From Saprospiraceae bacterium (GTDB lineage: Bacteria > Bacteroidota > Bacteroidia > Chitinophagales > Saprospiraceae): 64,000 nucleotides of DNA. The stretch is taken from contig JADJYQ010000001.1 of the NCBI GenBank assembly GCA_016719615.1, positions 1,090,501-1,154,500 of the forward strand, in the 5' to 3' direction. Shown here piece after piece: positions 37,218 through 46,486 of this stretch. The notes beneath the pieces are model-generated. The model was not told the DNA's origin. It made no database searches and was given only the letters and a program-made list of their open reading frames with translations. Made by a program: the position numbers and the translations under genes. The first letter of the stretch is position 1. Every line of letters starts with the position of its first letter.

Positions 37218-37742
37218 ATGGGAAAAACGCATGTAGTAAAAGTTAAAGCGGCTGGAGAAACGGAACTTAAAGAAAAATTGGTATCTCTTAACCGCGTTGC
37301 GAAAGTAACGAAAGGGGGTAGGACCTTTAGCTTTTCGGCACTCGTTGTCGTCGGCGATGGTCATGGCATAGTAGGGCAGGGAATCGGTAAAGCGCGTGAG
37401 GTATCAGACGCTATTTCTAAAGCAGTTGATGATGCCAAGAAAAATTTAATCAAAGTTCCAATTCAAAAGGGCACCATTTCACACGAACAAAAAGGAAAAT
37501 TTGGTGCTGGTCGCGTATTTATAAAACCGGCTGCAGATGGAACAGGAGTTATTGCCGGAGGTGCCATGAGAGCTGTTTTGGAAATTGCAGGAATACATAA
37601 TGTATTGGCAAAATCCATGGGCTCTTCCAATCCTCATAATGTCGTCAAGGCGACCCTTGATGCCCTGACAAAAATCAGAAGCCCGTATGATGTGGCAAAA
37701 GATAGAAAAATTGATTTGGTAAAAGTTTTTGAAGGATTTTAA
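37218..37742 (+). CDS. rpsE: 30S ribosomal protein S5
   Basis: 174 residues: LNRVAKVTKGGRTFSFSAL in the double-stranded RNA-binding domain, then GDGHGIVGQGIGKAREV and GGAMRAVLEIAGIHNVLAK. It contributes to decoding accuracy. rpmD follows after nine bases. Confidence 0.97.
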   Translation: MGKTHVVKVKAAGETELKEKLVSLNRVAKVTKGGRTFSFSALVVVGDGHGIVGQGIGKAREVSDAISKAVDDAKKNLIKVPIQKGTISHEQKGKFGAGRVFIKPAADGTGVIAGGAMRAVLEIAGIHNVLAKSMGSSNPHNVVKATLDALTKIRSPYDVAKDRKIDLVKVFEGF

Positions 37743-37751
37743 TAGTGCAAC

Positions 37752-37931
37752 ATGTCTAAAATCAGAATCACACAAACGAAAAGCGTAATCAAGGCTAATT
37801 CTAAGCAGAAGCTTACCATACAAGCTCTTGGATTGCGCAACCTCCATGATAAAGTGGAATTGGAACACACTCCTCAGATCGATGGAATGTTGAAAAAAGT
37901 AAATCATCTTATTCACATTGAAAAGATATAA
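37752..37931 (+). CDS. rpmD: 50S ribosomal protein L30
   Basis: 59 residues, a small gene between rpsE and rplO in the expected place. It starts MSKIRITQTKSVI, with the family's ALGLRNLHDKVE and a VNHLIHIEKI end. Standard length. rplO follows after six bases. Confidence 0.95.
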   Translation: MSKIRITQTKSVIKANSKQKLTIQALGLRNLHDKVELEHTPQIDGMLKKVNHLIHIEKI

Positions 37932-37937
37932 CGGACT

Positions 37938-38384
37938 ATGGAATTATATAATTTAAAACCGGCCAAGGGAGCCACTCATAAAGAAAAAAGAGTTGCAAGA
38001 GGTGAAGGATCAGGTCATGGAGGCACTTCCGGAAAAGGACATAAAGGTATGAAGGCCCGTTCAGGTGCAACTACTACCAAATCATTTGAAGGAGGTCAAA
38101 CCCCTTTGCAAAGACGTCTGCCAAAATTTGGTTTCAGGAATGTGAACCGTATTGATTATAAAGAGGTGAACCTGGCTAATTTGGAAAAATATTCTGAAGA
38201 ATATGGTTCCACAGAAATGAATCAGGATTTCTTTGTAAAAAACAAAATCTTCAATAAAAGAGACCGCATTAAATTACTTGGTAATGGCGATGTGACGAAA
38301 TCTTATAAGCTCACCATACATGCATGTTCCGCATCTGCAAAATCCAAAATTGAAGCTGCAGGAGGATCTGTTGAATTGATTTAA
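37938..38384 (+). CDS. rplO: 50S ribosomal protein L15
   Basis: 148 residues. The glycine-rich basic N-terminus (RGEGSGHGGTSGKGHKG) and GGQTPLQRRLPKFGFRN are intact, as is the C-terminal ASAKSKIEAAGGSVEL. It is a late 50S assembly protein. secY follows after ten bases, as in most bacteria. Confidence 0.97.
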   Translation: MELYNLKPAKGATHKEKRVARGEGSGHGGTSGKGHKGMKARSGATTTKSFEGGQTPLQRRLPKFGFRNVNRIDYKEVNLANLEKYSEEYGSTEMNQDFFVKNKIFNKRDRIKLLGNGDVTKSYKLTIHACSASAKSKIEAAGGSVELI

Positions 38385-38394
38385 TTTTTAGAAA

Positions 38395-39750
38395 ATGAAA
38401 AAACTAGTAGAGACTTTTAAGCATATTTGGAGTATCACGGAGCTGAAAGATAAAATTATCTATACACTGACCTTGTTGATCATATTTAGGGTAGGATCTT
38501 TTATCGTTTTGCCAGGAGTAGATCCTGCGATTTTAAGTCAGAAAACAACCAATGCTTCAAATAGTCTTTTTGGTTTGATTTCGAGTTATACAGGCGGTGC
38601 ATTCGATAAGGCTTCCATATTTGCCTTAGGGGTCATGCCTTATATTACTGCTTCCATCATCATCCAGTTGTTGGGATTTGCAGTTCCGTTTTTTCAGCGT
38701 TTGCAACAAAAGGAAGGGGAATCAGGTAGAAAGAAATTGAACCAGATCACCCGGATGTTAACCGTATTAATAACCCTGGTTCAAGGGGGAGGTTACTTAA
38801 CTTATGTAAAATCAATGGGTGCTGTTGACCCTAATGTAAGCCAGTTTATTTTCTGGTTTTCAAACAGTATTATTCTAGCTGCTGGTACCATATTCTGTAT
38901 GTGGATAGGCGAAAGGATTACAGATAGAGGTATTGGTAATGGAATTTCACTCCTCATTATGATCGGTATCATTGCAACTTTGCCTTCGGCTTTTGCTTTC
39001 GAATTGAATACACAGCAGTTACTGCTATTCCTGGTAGAATTGGTCATCCTGTTCTTAATAGTTATAGCATGTATTCTGGTCATTCAGGGCGTTCGTAAAA
39101 TACCGATTCAATTTGCAAAACGCATGGTGGGTAGAGGTGCAGGTTCCATGCCTGTTGGAAATAATCGCGATTTTATTCCTCTAAAAGTAAATGCAGCCGG
39201 GGTAATGCCCATCATCTTTGCTCAAGCGATTTTATTTCTGCCATTGACTGCTGTACAGTATATGACCTCTGATCCCAGTTTGGGAACTTCAGGGGTTCTT
39301 GGAGCAATTACAGATCCCTACGGATTCTGGCATAATTTTCTGACCTTTTTATTGGTCGTCGGGTTTACCTATATCTATACCGCTTTGATTGTGAATCCCC
39401 AGAATTATGCAGAATATTTAAAAAGACAAAATGCATTTATTCCCGGTATCAAACCAGGAGAAGATACAGAAGAGTATATAGATGCGACAACTACCAGGAT
39501 TACCTTACCGGGTTCAATTTTTCTGGGATTTCTGACCATTTTGCCAGCTATAGCTGTGTTATTTGGAGTGAATCCTGAATTTGCCCGATTCTTTGGGGGA
39601 TCTTCAGTTTTAATCATGGTTGGTGTAATTCTGGATACCCTCGCCGTTGTAGAATCGTATTTACTCATGCGCAAATACGACGGACTGGTAAAATCCGGAA
39701 GAATAGAAGGCCGTTTTAGCCAGGGCGTTGGTCCTGTAGTCAATGGTTAA
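38395..39750 (+). CDS. secY: preprotein translocase subunit SecY
   Basis: 451 residues with ten membrane helices. The plug region and the signature GVMPYITASIIIQLL are present, as is the cytoplasmic loop motif QFAKRMVGRGAG. It forms the inner-membrane protein channel with SecE/SecG. It also feeds the T9SS route, whose cargo carries Sec signal peptides. Five bases separate it from map. Confidence 0.97.
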   Translation: MKKLVETFKHIWSITELKDKIIYTLTLLIIFRVGSFIVLPGVDPAILSQKTTNASNSLFGLISSYTGGAFDKASIFALGVMPYITASIIIQLLGFAVPFFQRLQQKEGESGRKKLNQITRMLTVLITLVQGGGYLTYVKSMGAVDPNVSQFIFWFSNSIILAAGTIFCMWIGERITDRGIGNGISLLIMIGIIATLPSAFAFELNTQQLLLFLVELVILFLIVIACILVIQGVRKIPIQFAKRMVGRGAGSMPVGNNRDFIPLKVNAAGVMPIIFAQAILFLPLTAVQYMTSDPSLGTSGVLGAITDPYGFWHNFLTFLLVVGFTYIYTALIVNPQNYAEYLKRQNAFIPGIKPGEDTEEYIDATTTRITLPGSIFLGFLTILPAIAVLFGVNPEFARFFGGSSVLIMVGVILDTLAVVESYLLMRKYDGLVKSGRIEGRFSQGVGPVVNG

Positions 39751-39755
39751 AGCTA

Positions 39756-40556
39756 ATGGTTTACCTCAAAACTGAAGAGGAAATCCAACAAATCAAAGTA
39801 AGTTGCCAGTTGGTAAGTCAGACGTTGGCAGAAATTGCTAAGATCCTCAGACCTGGTGTTACGGGTTTGGAATTGGATGCACTTGCCGGTACTTTTATAC
39901 AAGATCATAAGGCGACTCCTGCATTTAAAGGCTATCATGGCTTTCCAGCAAATCTTTGCATTTCATTGAACGAACAAGTAGTGCATGGCATACCAAATAA
40001 CTTGCCTATCAAAGAAGGCGATGTCGTGTCAGTAGATTGTGGAGTACAGTTCAATGGATTCTTTGGTGATTCTGCTTATTCTTTTGCCGTTGGAGATGTT
40101 CATGATGGAGTTTTAAATCTATTAAAAGCTACCCTTAAATCACTTTGGCTTGGTATCGGCCAGGCTATTGCAGGAAATCGCATAGGCGATATCAGTAATG
40201 CCATTCAGGAGTACACAGAGGTCCATCATCACTATGGAGTCGTAAGAGAGCTCGTTGGCCATGGAATCGGTAGACAGCTCCATGAACCGCCTGATGTGCC
40301 AAATTTTGGAAAAAAAGGGAAGGGTATGGTCTTAAAGGAAGGATTGGTTATTGCCATCGAGCCTATGATCAATCTTGGAACCCATCGCGTGAAACAATTA
40401 AAGGATGGTTGGACCATTGCAACTCAGGATAAAAAAACCTCAGCGCACTACGAACATACCATTGTTGTTAGAAAAGATAGGGCAGAATGCCTCTCAGATC
40501 ACACAATAATTGAAACTTCCGTTAAAAATAACAAAGAATTGACAGAAATTGCGTAA
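39756..40556 (+). CDS. map: methionine aminopeptidase type I
   Basis: 266 residues. The metal site is visible: Asp in SVDCGVQFNG and FGDSAYSF, His in LVGHGIGRQLHEPP, Glu in IAIEPMIN, and Glu in HYEHTIVV. The His of GYHGFP binds substrate. It removes the initiator methionine in the cytoplasm. A 33-base spacer separates it from infA. Confidence 0.96.
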   Translation: MVYLKTEEEIQQIKVSCQLVSQTLAEIAKILRPGVTGLELDALAGTFIQDHKATPAFKGYHGFPANLCISLNEQVVHGIPNNLPIKEGDVVSVDCGVQFNGFFGDSAYSFAVGDVHDGVLNLLKATLKSLWLGIGQAIAGNRIGDISNAIQEYTEVHHHYGVVRELVGHGIGRQLHEPPDVPNFGKKGKGMVLKEGLVIAIEPMINLGTHRVKQLKDGWTIATQDKKTSAHYEHTIVVRKDRAECLSDHTIIETSVKNNKELTEIA

Positions 40557-40589
40557 AAAGATAGATATTTGCACTCCGAAAAAATTTAG

Positions 40590-40808
40590 ATGGCAAAAAA
40601 AGACCTGATAATCCAGGATGGAATCATAGAAGAAGCCCTTTCAAACGCAATGTTTAGAGTGCGACTGCAAAATGACCATCTGATAATCGCCACAATTTCA
40701 GGTAAAATGCGGATGAATTACATCAGGATATTGCCAGGAGATAAGGTTTCGGTAGAAATGAGCCCTTACGACTTGTCGCGAGGACGTATTACTTATAGAT
40801 ATAAATAA
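40590..40808 (+). CDS. infA: translation initiation factor IF-1
   Basis: 72 residues, the exact family length: KKDLIIQDGIIEEALSNAMF and MRMNYIRILPGDKVSVEMSP. An OB-fold factor occupying the A site during initiation. rpmJ follows after seven bases. Confidence 0.97.
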   Translation: MAKKDLIIQDGIIEEALSNAMFRVRLQNDHLIIATISGKMRMNYIRILPGDKVSVEMSPYDLSRGRITYRYK

Positions 40809-40815
40809 ATAAGGT

Positions 40816-40932
40816 ATGAAAGTCAGAACTTCGATTAAAAAGCGAACCGTTGATTGCAAGTTTGTCCGCAGAAAGGGCAGGCTGTACATTATTAATAAAA
40901 AGAATCCTAAATACAAACAACGTCAAGGATAG
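40816..40932 (+). CDS. rpmJ: 50S ribosomal protein L36, mostly zinc-ligand-free type
   Basis: 38 residues from the ATG at 40816: MKVRTSIKKRTVDC start and KKNPKYKQRQG end. Of the canonical three Cys and one His zinc ligands, only Cys14 remains; positions 11, 27 and 33 are Thr, Asn and Tyr. This form is usual in Bacteroidota and supports the taxonomic placement. Confidence 0.95.
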   Translation: MKVRTSIKKRTVDCKFVRRKGRLYIINKKNPKYKQRQG

Positions 40933-40950
40933 TTATTAACCCAAGCTTAT

Positions 40951-41328
40951 ATGGCACGTATATCAGGAATAGATTTACCAAGAAACAAAAGAGGCGTAAT
41001 AGGCCTCACTTATATTTATGGCATAGGTCCAACCTCTGCAAAAAATATTTTAAGTAAAGTAGGGCTTAATGAAAGTGTACGCGTCGTGGATTGGTCCAAT
41101 GACCAGGTTCAGGCGATCGCTAAAGTCATACAAGAAGAGTATAGAGTTGAGGGAGAACTTCGCTCAGATGTCCAGTTGAGTATTAAAAGGCTTATGGATA
41201 TTGCTAGTTACCGAGGTATCAGACATAGAAAAGGTTTGCCGGTAAGAGGACAACGAACCAAAACCAATGCAAGAACTCGTAAAGGCAAACGGAAGACGGT
41301 TGCAAACAAGAAAAAAGCTACTAAATAA
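40951..41328 (+). CDS. rpsM: 30S ribosomal protein S13
   Basis: 125 residues: ARISGIDLPRNKRGVIGLTY start, GIGPTSAKNIL and the basic tail GLPVRGQRTKTNARTRKGK. It is a head protein contacting the 50S subunit. Confidence 0.97.
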   Translation: MARISGIDLPRNKRGVIGLTYIYGIGPTSAKNILSKVGLNESVRVVDWSNDQVQAIAKVIQEEYRVEGELRSDVQLSIKRLMDIASYRGIRHRKGLPVRGQRTKTNARTRKGKRKTVANKKKATK

Positions 41329-41345
41329 TTAACAGTACTGTTTAT

Positions 41346-41732
41346 ATGGCAAAAGGTAAAAAAGCAAAAAAGAGGAAAGTCAAAGTGGATGCTGATGGTT
41401 TGGCATACATACAGGCAACCTTTAACAACATCATTATCTCGCTGACCAATAAAGCTGGAGAAGTTATCTCCTGGGCAAGTGCAGGTAAATCCGGATTCAA
41501 AGGTTCAAAAAAGAATACGCCCTTCGCAGCACAAATGTCTGCAAACAGTGCGGCTTCTACTGCCTATGAGGCCGGAATGCGTTCTGCAGAAGTTTATGTG
41601 AAAGGCCCGGGCTCTTGAAGAGAAGCTGCAATTCGCGGTCTGGACTCATCCGGGATTCGGATTACCAAAATCACAGATTTAACGCCTATTCCACATAATG
41701 GTTGCAGACCTCCAAAACACAGAAGGGTATAA
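41346..41732 (+). CDS. rpsK: 30S ribosomal protein S11, with an in-frame TGA
   Basis: The full gene encodes 128 codons. It starts MAKGKKAKKRKVK and has NNIIISLTNKAGEVISWASA and NSAASTAYEAGM. After VKGPGS a TGA (41616-41618) stands where every S11 has Gly (GPGSGREAAIR). The same frame then continues correctly with REAAIRGL and ends PPKHRRV at a TAA, 41730-41732. A single GGA to TGA change explains it. S11 is essential and no second copy is seen here, so sequence error is the likeliest cause. UGA is an ordinary stop in neighbouring genes. Confidence 0.93.
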
Positions 41733-41752
41733 TTTTAAATTGAACAAGAAGC

Positions 41753-42364
41753 ATGGCTAGATATACTGGACCGGTAACAAAAAAATCAAGATCTTTTGGT
41801 CAATCCCTCACGGGTTATGACAAATCTTTCGAACGCAAAAAGTATGCTCCGGGTCAACATGGACCTTCCCGCAGAAAAAAGCAGCGCTCTGATTATGCTT
41901 TGCAGTTGATCGAAAAGCAAAAAGCAAAATATACTTACGGTGTACTTGAAAGACAATTCAGAAACATTTTCCACGATGCCCATAAAAAAGGTGGCATCAC
42001 TGGAGAAAATCTTTTTCAGTATCTGGAAGCACGTCTTGATAATACCGTTTATCGGATGGGGATTTCAACTACGAGAAAAGGTGCTCGTCAGTTGGTTTCA
42101 CATCGCCATATCATGGTGAATGGTAAACTCGTCAACATTCCTTCAGCTCGATTAAGACCTGGTGATGTGGTCACGGTACGTGGAAAATCACAAGGATTGG
42201 AGCTCATTCGCCATAACGTAGCTCAAAAAACAGATATGCGCAAATACGCATGGCTGGAATGGAATCCGGATAAAATGGAAGGCAAGTTTATACAATACCC
42301 AACACGCGATCAAGTTCCGGAACCCATCAACGAGCAGCTGATCGTCGAATTGTATTCTAAATAA
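41753..42364 (+). CDS. rpsD: 30S ribosomal protein S4
   Basis: 203 residues. ARYTGPVTKKSRSFGQSL start, PGQHGPSRRKKQRSDYALQL, and the S4 RNA-binding domain LDNTVYRMGISTTRKGARQ and VNGKLVNIPSARLRPGD. It is a primary 16S rRNA-binding protein of the 30S body. Confidence 0.97.
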   Translation: MARYTGPVTKKSRSFGQSLTGYDKSFERKKYAPGQHGPSRRKKQRSDYALQLIEKQKAKYTYGVLERQFRNIFHDAHKKGGITGENLFQYLEARLDNTVYRMGISTTRKGARQLVSHRHIMVNGKLVNIPSARLRPGDVVTVRGKSQGLELIRHNVAQKTDMRKYAWLEWNPDKMEGKFIQYPTRDQVPEPINEQLIVELYSK

Positions 42365-42395
42365 GATTTTACCCATTACTATAAAAAATTCAAGC

Positions 42396-43394
42396 ATGAG
42401 TATATTAAACTTTCAAAAGCCGGATAAAATCATTCTTCAAAAAGCAACCGACTTTGAAGGAACGTTTGAATTCAAACCACTGGAACCAGGTTTTGGACAA
42501 ACAGTGGGCAACTCTTTAAGAAGAATATTATTGTCTTCATTAGAAGGCTTTGCTATTTCTTATGTTCGAATTGCAGGCGTTGAGCACGAATTTTCTACCA
42601 TTAAAGGTGTTATGGAAGACGTCGTGGAAGTAATCCTGAATCTCAAACAGGTTCGTTTGAAACCTGCGATGGATGCCAATAGCTTAAAGGAAGAAAAAAT
42701 CTACCTATCCATCAGCGGAAAAGATTCATTTGTTGCCGGTGATATCCAAAATGCAACGAATGTATTTACTGTAACCAATCCTGATTTGGTCATTTGTCGC
42801 ATGGAACCTTTTGTTAATTTAGAACTGGAGTTGACCATTTCAAAAGGTAGAGGTTATGTTCCCGCAGATGAAATGATTACCAAAGATTTACCAATAGGAA
42901 TTATTCCTGTAGATGCCATATATACGCCGATTAAAAAAGTTTCTTATAGCGTTTCAAATACACGTGTAGGACAAAAAACGGACTTTGAAAAGTTGTTGCT
43001 CGATGTTAAAACGGATGGTACGATTCATCCTGAAGATGCCGTCAAAGAAGCTGCAAGAATTATGATTCAACATCTTATGTTGATTACGGATGAAAATATC
43101 ACTTTTGAGGATTCTGTACGCAAAGAAGATGTGATTGTCGATGAGCATATTTTACATATGCGAAAACTTCTAAAGACACCTTTGGAAGATTTGGATTTGA
43201 GCGTAAGAGCCTACAACTGTTTGAAAGCTGCTAAAATCAATAGCCTTGCAGAATTGGTGCGTTACGACACACACGAATTGCTGAAGTTTAGAAATTTCGG
43301 AAAAAAATCTTTGGTTGAAATTGAAGAATTACTTCAATTGAAAAATCTGAGTTTCGGAATGGACTTGAGCAAATATAAATTAGACGAAGATTAG
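42396..43394 (+). CDS. rpoA: RNA polymerase alpha subunit
   Basis: 332 residues. The N-terminal dimerisation domain shows FEFKPLEPGFGQTVGNSLRR and GVMEDVVEVILNLK. The C-terminal domain carries LDLSVRAYNCLKAAKI and LLKFRNFGKKSLVEIEELL, the DNA- and activator-binding helices. Its place between rpsD and rplQ is standard. Confidence 0.97.
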   Translation: MSILNFQKPDKIILQKATDFEGTFEFKPLEPGFGQTVGNSLRRILLSSLEGFAISYVRIAGVEHEFSTIKGVMEDVVEVILNLKQVRLKPAMDANSLKEEKIYLSISGKDSFVAGDIQNATNVFTVTNPDLVICRMEPFVNLELELTISKGRGYVPADEMITKDLPIGIIPVDAIYTPIKKVSYSVSNTRVGQKTDFEKLLLDVKTDGTIHPEDAVKEAARIMIQHLMLITDENITFEDSVRKEDVIVDEHILHMRKLLKTPLEDLDLSVRAYNCLKAAKINSLAELVRYDTHELLKFRNFGKKSLVEIEELLQLKNLSFGMDLSKYKLDED

Positions 43395-43426
43395 TATTCA
43401 TAAATTAGTAAGCAAATAAAATTGCC

Positions 43427-43915
43427 ATGCGCCACGGAAAAGCATTTAACCATCTAAGTAGAAAAAAAGGACATAGGGTTTCATTATTAAGAAATCTAGC
43501 CATCTCTTTGATAAAGCATAAAAGAATCAACACAACGCTGGCTAAAGCCAAGGCATTAAGAGCGTTTATTGAACCCCTTTTAACAAAAGCCAAAAACAAT
43601 ACAACACATTCAAGGCGTATCGTTTTTAGCTATCTGCAAAATAATGACGCTATTACCGAATTATTTGCTGGGGTAGCTCTAAAAATTGCCGACAGACCGG
43701 GTGGTTATACCCGCGTACTTCGCACCGGATTCCGTTTAGGAGATGGTGCTGAAATGGCAATGATCGAAATGGTTGATTACAATACAGAAATGGTCTCTGC
43801 TTCTAAATCTTCGGCTCCTGAGGCTGAAGTGAAGAAAACCAGGAGAAGTCGGGCTAAGAAAAAGTCAGATGAATCAAGCACTGCTGAAACAACCATTCAG
43901 GAAGAAACAAATTAA
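43427..43915 (+). CDS. rplQ: 50S ribosomal protein L17
   Basis: 162 residues. The core starts MRHGKAFNHLSRKKGHR and contains RINTTLAKAKALR and GGYTRVLRTGFRLGDGAEMA. A charged tail of about 40 residues (KKTRRSRAKKKS) is typical of Bacteroidota. It is the last gene of the superoperon; a strong hairpin terminator follows. Confidence 0.97.
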   Translation: MRHGKAFNHLSRKKGHRVSLLRNLAISLIKHKRINTTLAKAKALRAFIEPLLTKAKNNTTHSRRIVFSYLQNNDAITELFAGVALKIADRPGGYTRVLRTGFRLGDGAEMAMIEMVDYNTEMVSASKSSAPEAEVKKTRRSRAKKKSDESSTAETTIQEETN

Positions 43916-43928
43916 TTTTTAATAGATA

Positions 43929-43953
43929 GCGGCCAAATGGCCGCTTTTTTTTT
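43929..43953 (+). terminator. rho-independent terminator of the ribosomal superoperon
   Basis: GCGGCC, AAAT loop, GGCCGC, then nine T. It begins 13 bases after the rplQ stop. Confidence 0.92.
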
Positions 43954-44004
43954 GCCTTTTGGAAAAAACATCCTGCGGAATTCGCAGGGCTGTCCAGTTG
44001 GTAA

Positions 44005-44012
44005 TATATTTG
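44005..44012 (+). promoter_or_regulatory. -7 box for carA
   Basis: TATATTTG matches TAnnTTTG, 25 bases before the carA ATG and just past the rplQ terminator. The -33 position has only a weak TTCG. Confidence 0.5.
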
Positions 44013-44037
44013 CAAAACTTTAATATAAATTTAATCC

Positions 44038-45171
44038 ATGTCAGGAACCACGCAAACCAACGCCTTTCTATTACTGGAAGATGGAAGTTATTTTGAAGGA
44101 TTTGCAGCGGGTAAATTGGGCACAGTAGGAGGTGAGATCTGTTTTAATACAAGCATGACCGGGTATCAGGAAATCTATACAGATCCAAGCTATTACGGTC
44201 AGATTATGATTAATACAAATGTTCATATTGGGAATTATGGCATCGTTCATTCGGAATCGGAATCATCGTCTGTGCAAATCCGGGGCTTGGTTTGTAGAAA
44301 TTTTTCGGATCATCTGAGCAGGCCTTTGGCTCAGGATTCCTTGCAATCCTTTTTAGAGTCAAACGGAATCCCATGCATTCACGGCATAGATACCAGGGCT
44401 CTCGTACGGCATATTCGTATCCATGGAGCCATGAATGCAGTAATATCAACGGAATTCAATGATTTGGCCAAGTTAAAAGCATTTCTTCAATCTGTACCAT
44501 CTATGGAAGGATTGGAGTTGGCAAGCATTGTAAGTACCCAGTCTGCTTATTACTATGGAAACCCACAGGCTGAATTTAAGCTTGCAGTGATGGATTATGG
44601 CATTAAAAAAAGCATTCTGAAACAATTGGATAAGGCCGGATTCTATATGCAGGTATTTCCCGCAAAAACCGACTTTGAATCCATAAATCGATGGAATCCG
44701 GATGCATTTTTTCTGTCAAATGGCCCAGGTGATCCGATGGCCATGGACTATGCTTTGGAAAATGTTCAAAAATTCGTGGAAACTAAAAAACCGGTTTTTG
44801 GAATTTGTCTGGGTCATCAGTTATTAAGTGTTACACTTGGCGTTCCAACTTTCAAAATGCATCATGGACATAGAGGCGGTAATCACCCCGTATTGAATTT
44901 GAATACCGGACTCTCTGAAATCACAAGCCAAAATCATGGTTTTGCGGTTGATGCAGAGATGCTGAAGCGTAAATCTGCAGACATTAGTTTAACCCACATC
45001 AATTTAAACGATAAATCGGTTGAGGGAATAGAACACAAAAAGCTTCCGGTATTCGGAGTACAATATCATCCGGAAGCAGGTCCAGGTCCCCATGATTCCA
45101 GATACCTGTTTACCCAATTCTACCAGAATCTCAGCAAGCTGCATCAAACAACAAAGATTACACATGAGTGA
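44038..45171 (+). CDS. carA: carbamoyl-phosphate synthase small subunit
   Basis: 377 residues. An N-terminal CPSase small domain (NTSMTGYQEIYTDPSYYGQI) is followed by a class I glutamine amidotransferase with catalytic Cys in FGICLGHQLL and the His/Glu pair in VQYHPEAGPGP. It releases ammonia from glutamine for arginine and pyrimidine synthesis with CarB, which is not in the window. The 3' end overlaps eno by eight bases. Confidence 0.96.
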   Translation: MSGTTQTNAFLLLEDGSYFEGFAAGKLGTVGGEICFNTSMTGYQEIYTDPSYYGQIMINTNVHIGNYGIVHSESESSSVQIRGLVCRNFSDHLSRPLAQDSLQSFLESNGIPCIHGIDTRALVRHIRIHGAMNAVISTEFNDLAKLKAFLQSVPSMEGLELASIVSTQSAYYYGNPQAEFKLAVMDYGIKKSILKQLDKAGFYMQVFPAKTDFESINRWNPDAFFLSNGPGDPMAMDYALENVQKFVETKKPVFGICLGHQLLSVTLGVPTFKMHHGHRGGNHPVLNLNTGLSEITSQNHGFAVDAEMLKRKSADISLTHINLNDKSVEGIEHKKLPVFGVQYHPEAGPGPHDSRYLFTQFYQNLSKLHQTTKITHE

Positions 45172-46450
45172 AATTATTGATATTCGTGCAAGAGAAATAT
45201 TGGACAGTCGTGGCTACCCAACCCTGGAGGTTGAAGTGGAAACGGAATTCGGTGTCGTACAACGTGCTGCTATTCCTTCAGGAGCTTCTACCGGAAAGCA
45301 CGAGGCACTTGAGTTAAGAGATGGCGATGCCAATAGATATAAAGGGAAAGGTGTTTTAAAAGCCTGCACATTTGTAGAAGAAGAATTATCAGATTGTTTG
45401 TTAGGTATCGAAGTAAGTCAGCAAAGAGAAATCGATCAATTGATGATTGAAGCAGATGGTACCGAAAATAAATCCCAATTCGGGGCAAATGCTATGTTGG
45501 GTATTTCATTGGCAGTGGCAAAAGCTGCAGCAATGGAAGCGGGTTTACCTCTTTACCGTTACGTTGGTGGAGTTAATGCTGCGGTACTCCCGGTCCCTAT
45601 GATGAATATTATAAATGGAGGATCACATGCAGATAATAAACTGGATTTTCAGGAATTTATGATTATGCCGGTCGGAGCTTCCAGTTTTACAGAAGGACTC
45701 CGCATGGGTGCAGAAGTGTTTCATACTTTAAAAAAAGTATTGAAAGAAAAATCATATTCAACAAATGTAGGTGATGAAGGTGGATTTGCGCCAAATTTGA
45801 GATCCAATGAAGAAGCATTGGATTTAATCATGCAAGCAATTGAACAAGCCGGATACAAAACAGGAACGGATTTTGTCCTTGCCATGGATGCTGCAGCAAG
45901 CGAATTCTACGACGATAATATCAAAAAATATGTATTTCATAAATCCGGATCGGAATCTCTCGATGCTCCAGGAATGGTCAATTACTTGAATCGTCTGGTA
46001 GACCAGTATCCAATTTTTTCAATTGAGGATGGAATGGCTGAAGATGATTGGGAAGGTTGGAAAGAACTGACTCGCTTATTGGGTGCTAAAATTCAATTGG
46101 TTGGCGATGATGTTTTTGTAACAAATCCTTTAAGAATTCAAAAAGGTATTGATATGAACGTAGCAAACTCCGTTTTAATAAAAGTGAATCAAATTGGCAC
46201 TTTGACTGAAACAATTGATGCAGTGCAATTAGCTCATAGAAATAAATATAAATGTGTAATGAGCCACAGATCAGGTGAAACAGAAGATACTACAATCGCT
46301 GATCTCGCTGTTGCATTGAATTGTGGACAAATCAAAACTGGTTCATTGTCGAGGTCTGACCGGGTCGCCAAGTACAATCAATTGCTCCGGATCGAGTGGG
46401 AATTGGGACAACAGGCACACTATCCGGGAAAAAGTATATTTGATAAATAA
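45164..46450 (+). CDS. eno: enolase
   Basis: 428 residues from the ATG at 45164 (MSEIIDIRAREILDSRGYPT), the standard start; an upstream ATG at 45092 lies inside carA. Catalytic and Mg sites are intact: SGASTGKHEALELRD, Asp in VLAMDAAASEFY, Glu in SIEDGMAEDDW, GDDVFVTN, and MSHRSGETEDTTI. It converts 2-phosphoglycerate to PEP. It overlaps carA by eight bases, an arrangement also found in other Bacteroidota. Confidence 0.96.
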   Translation: MSEIIDIRAREILDSRGYPTLEVEVETEFGVVQRAAIPSGASTGKHEALELRDGDANRYKGKGVLKACTFVEEELSDCLLGIEVSQQREIDQLMIEADGTENKSQFGANAMLGISLAVAKAAAMEAGLPLYRYVGGVNAAVLPVPMMNIINGGSHADNKLDFQEFMIMPVGASSFTEGLRMGAEVFHTLKKVLKEKSYSTNVGDEGGFAPNLRSNEEALDLIMQAIEQAGYKTGTDFVLAMDAAASEFYDDNIKKYVFHKSGSESLDAPGMVNYLNRLVDQYPIFSIEDGMAEDDWEGWKELTRLLGAKIQLVGDDVFVTNPLRIQKGIDMNVANSVLIKVNQIGTLTETIDAVQLAHRNKYKCVMSHRSGETEDTTIADLAVALNCGQIKTGSLSRSDRVAKYNQLLRIEWELGQQAHYPGKSIFDK

Positions 46451-46458
46451 ATATTATA

Positions 46459-46466
46459 TATATTTG
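46459..46466 (+). promoter_or_regulatory. -7 box for the divIC-like gene
   Basis: TATATTTG matches TAnnTTTG, 21 bases before the ATG at 46487 and right after eno. Confidence 0.5.
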
Positions 46467-46486
46467 CCTAATATTCCCGTGATTAG

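Noticed and set aside
41616..41618. UGA recoded as Gly or Trp in this organism
   Set aside because: TGA ends several ordinary genes here (murF, VOC gene, dehydrogenase end), and the two internal TGAs would need different amino acids (Gly and Trp).
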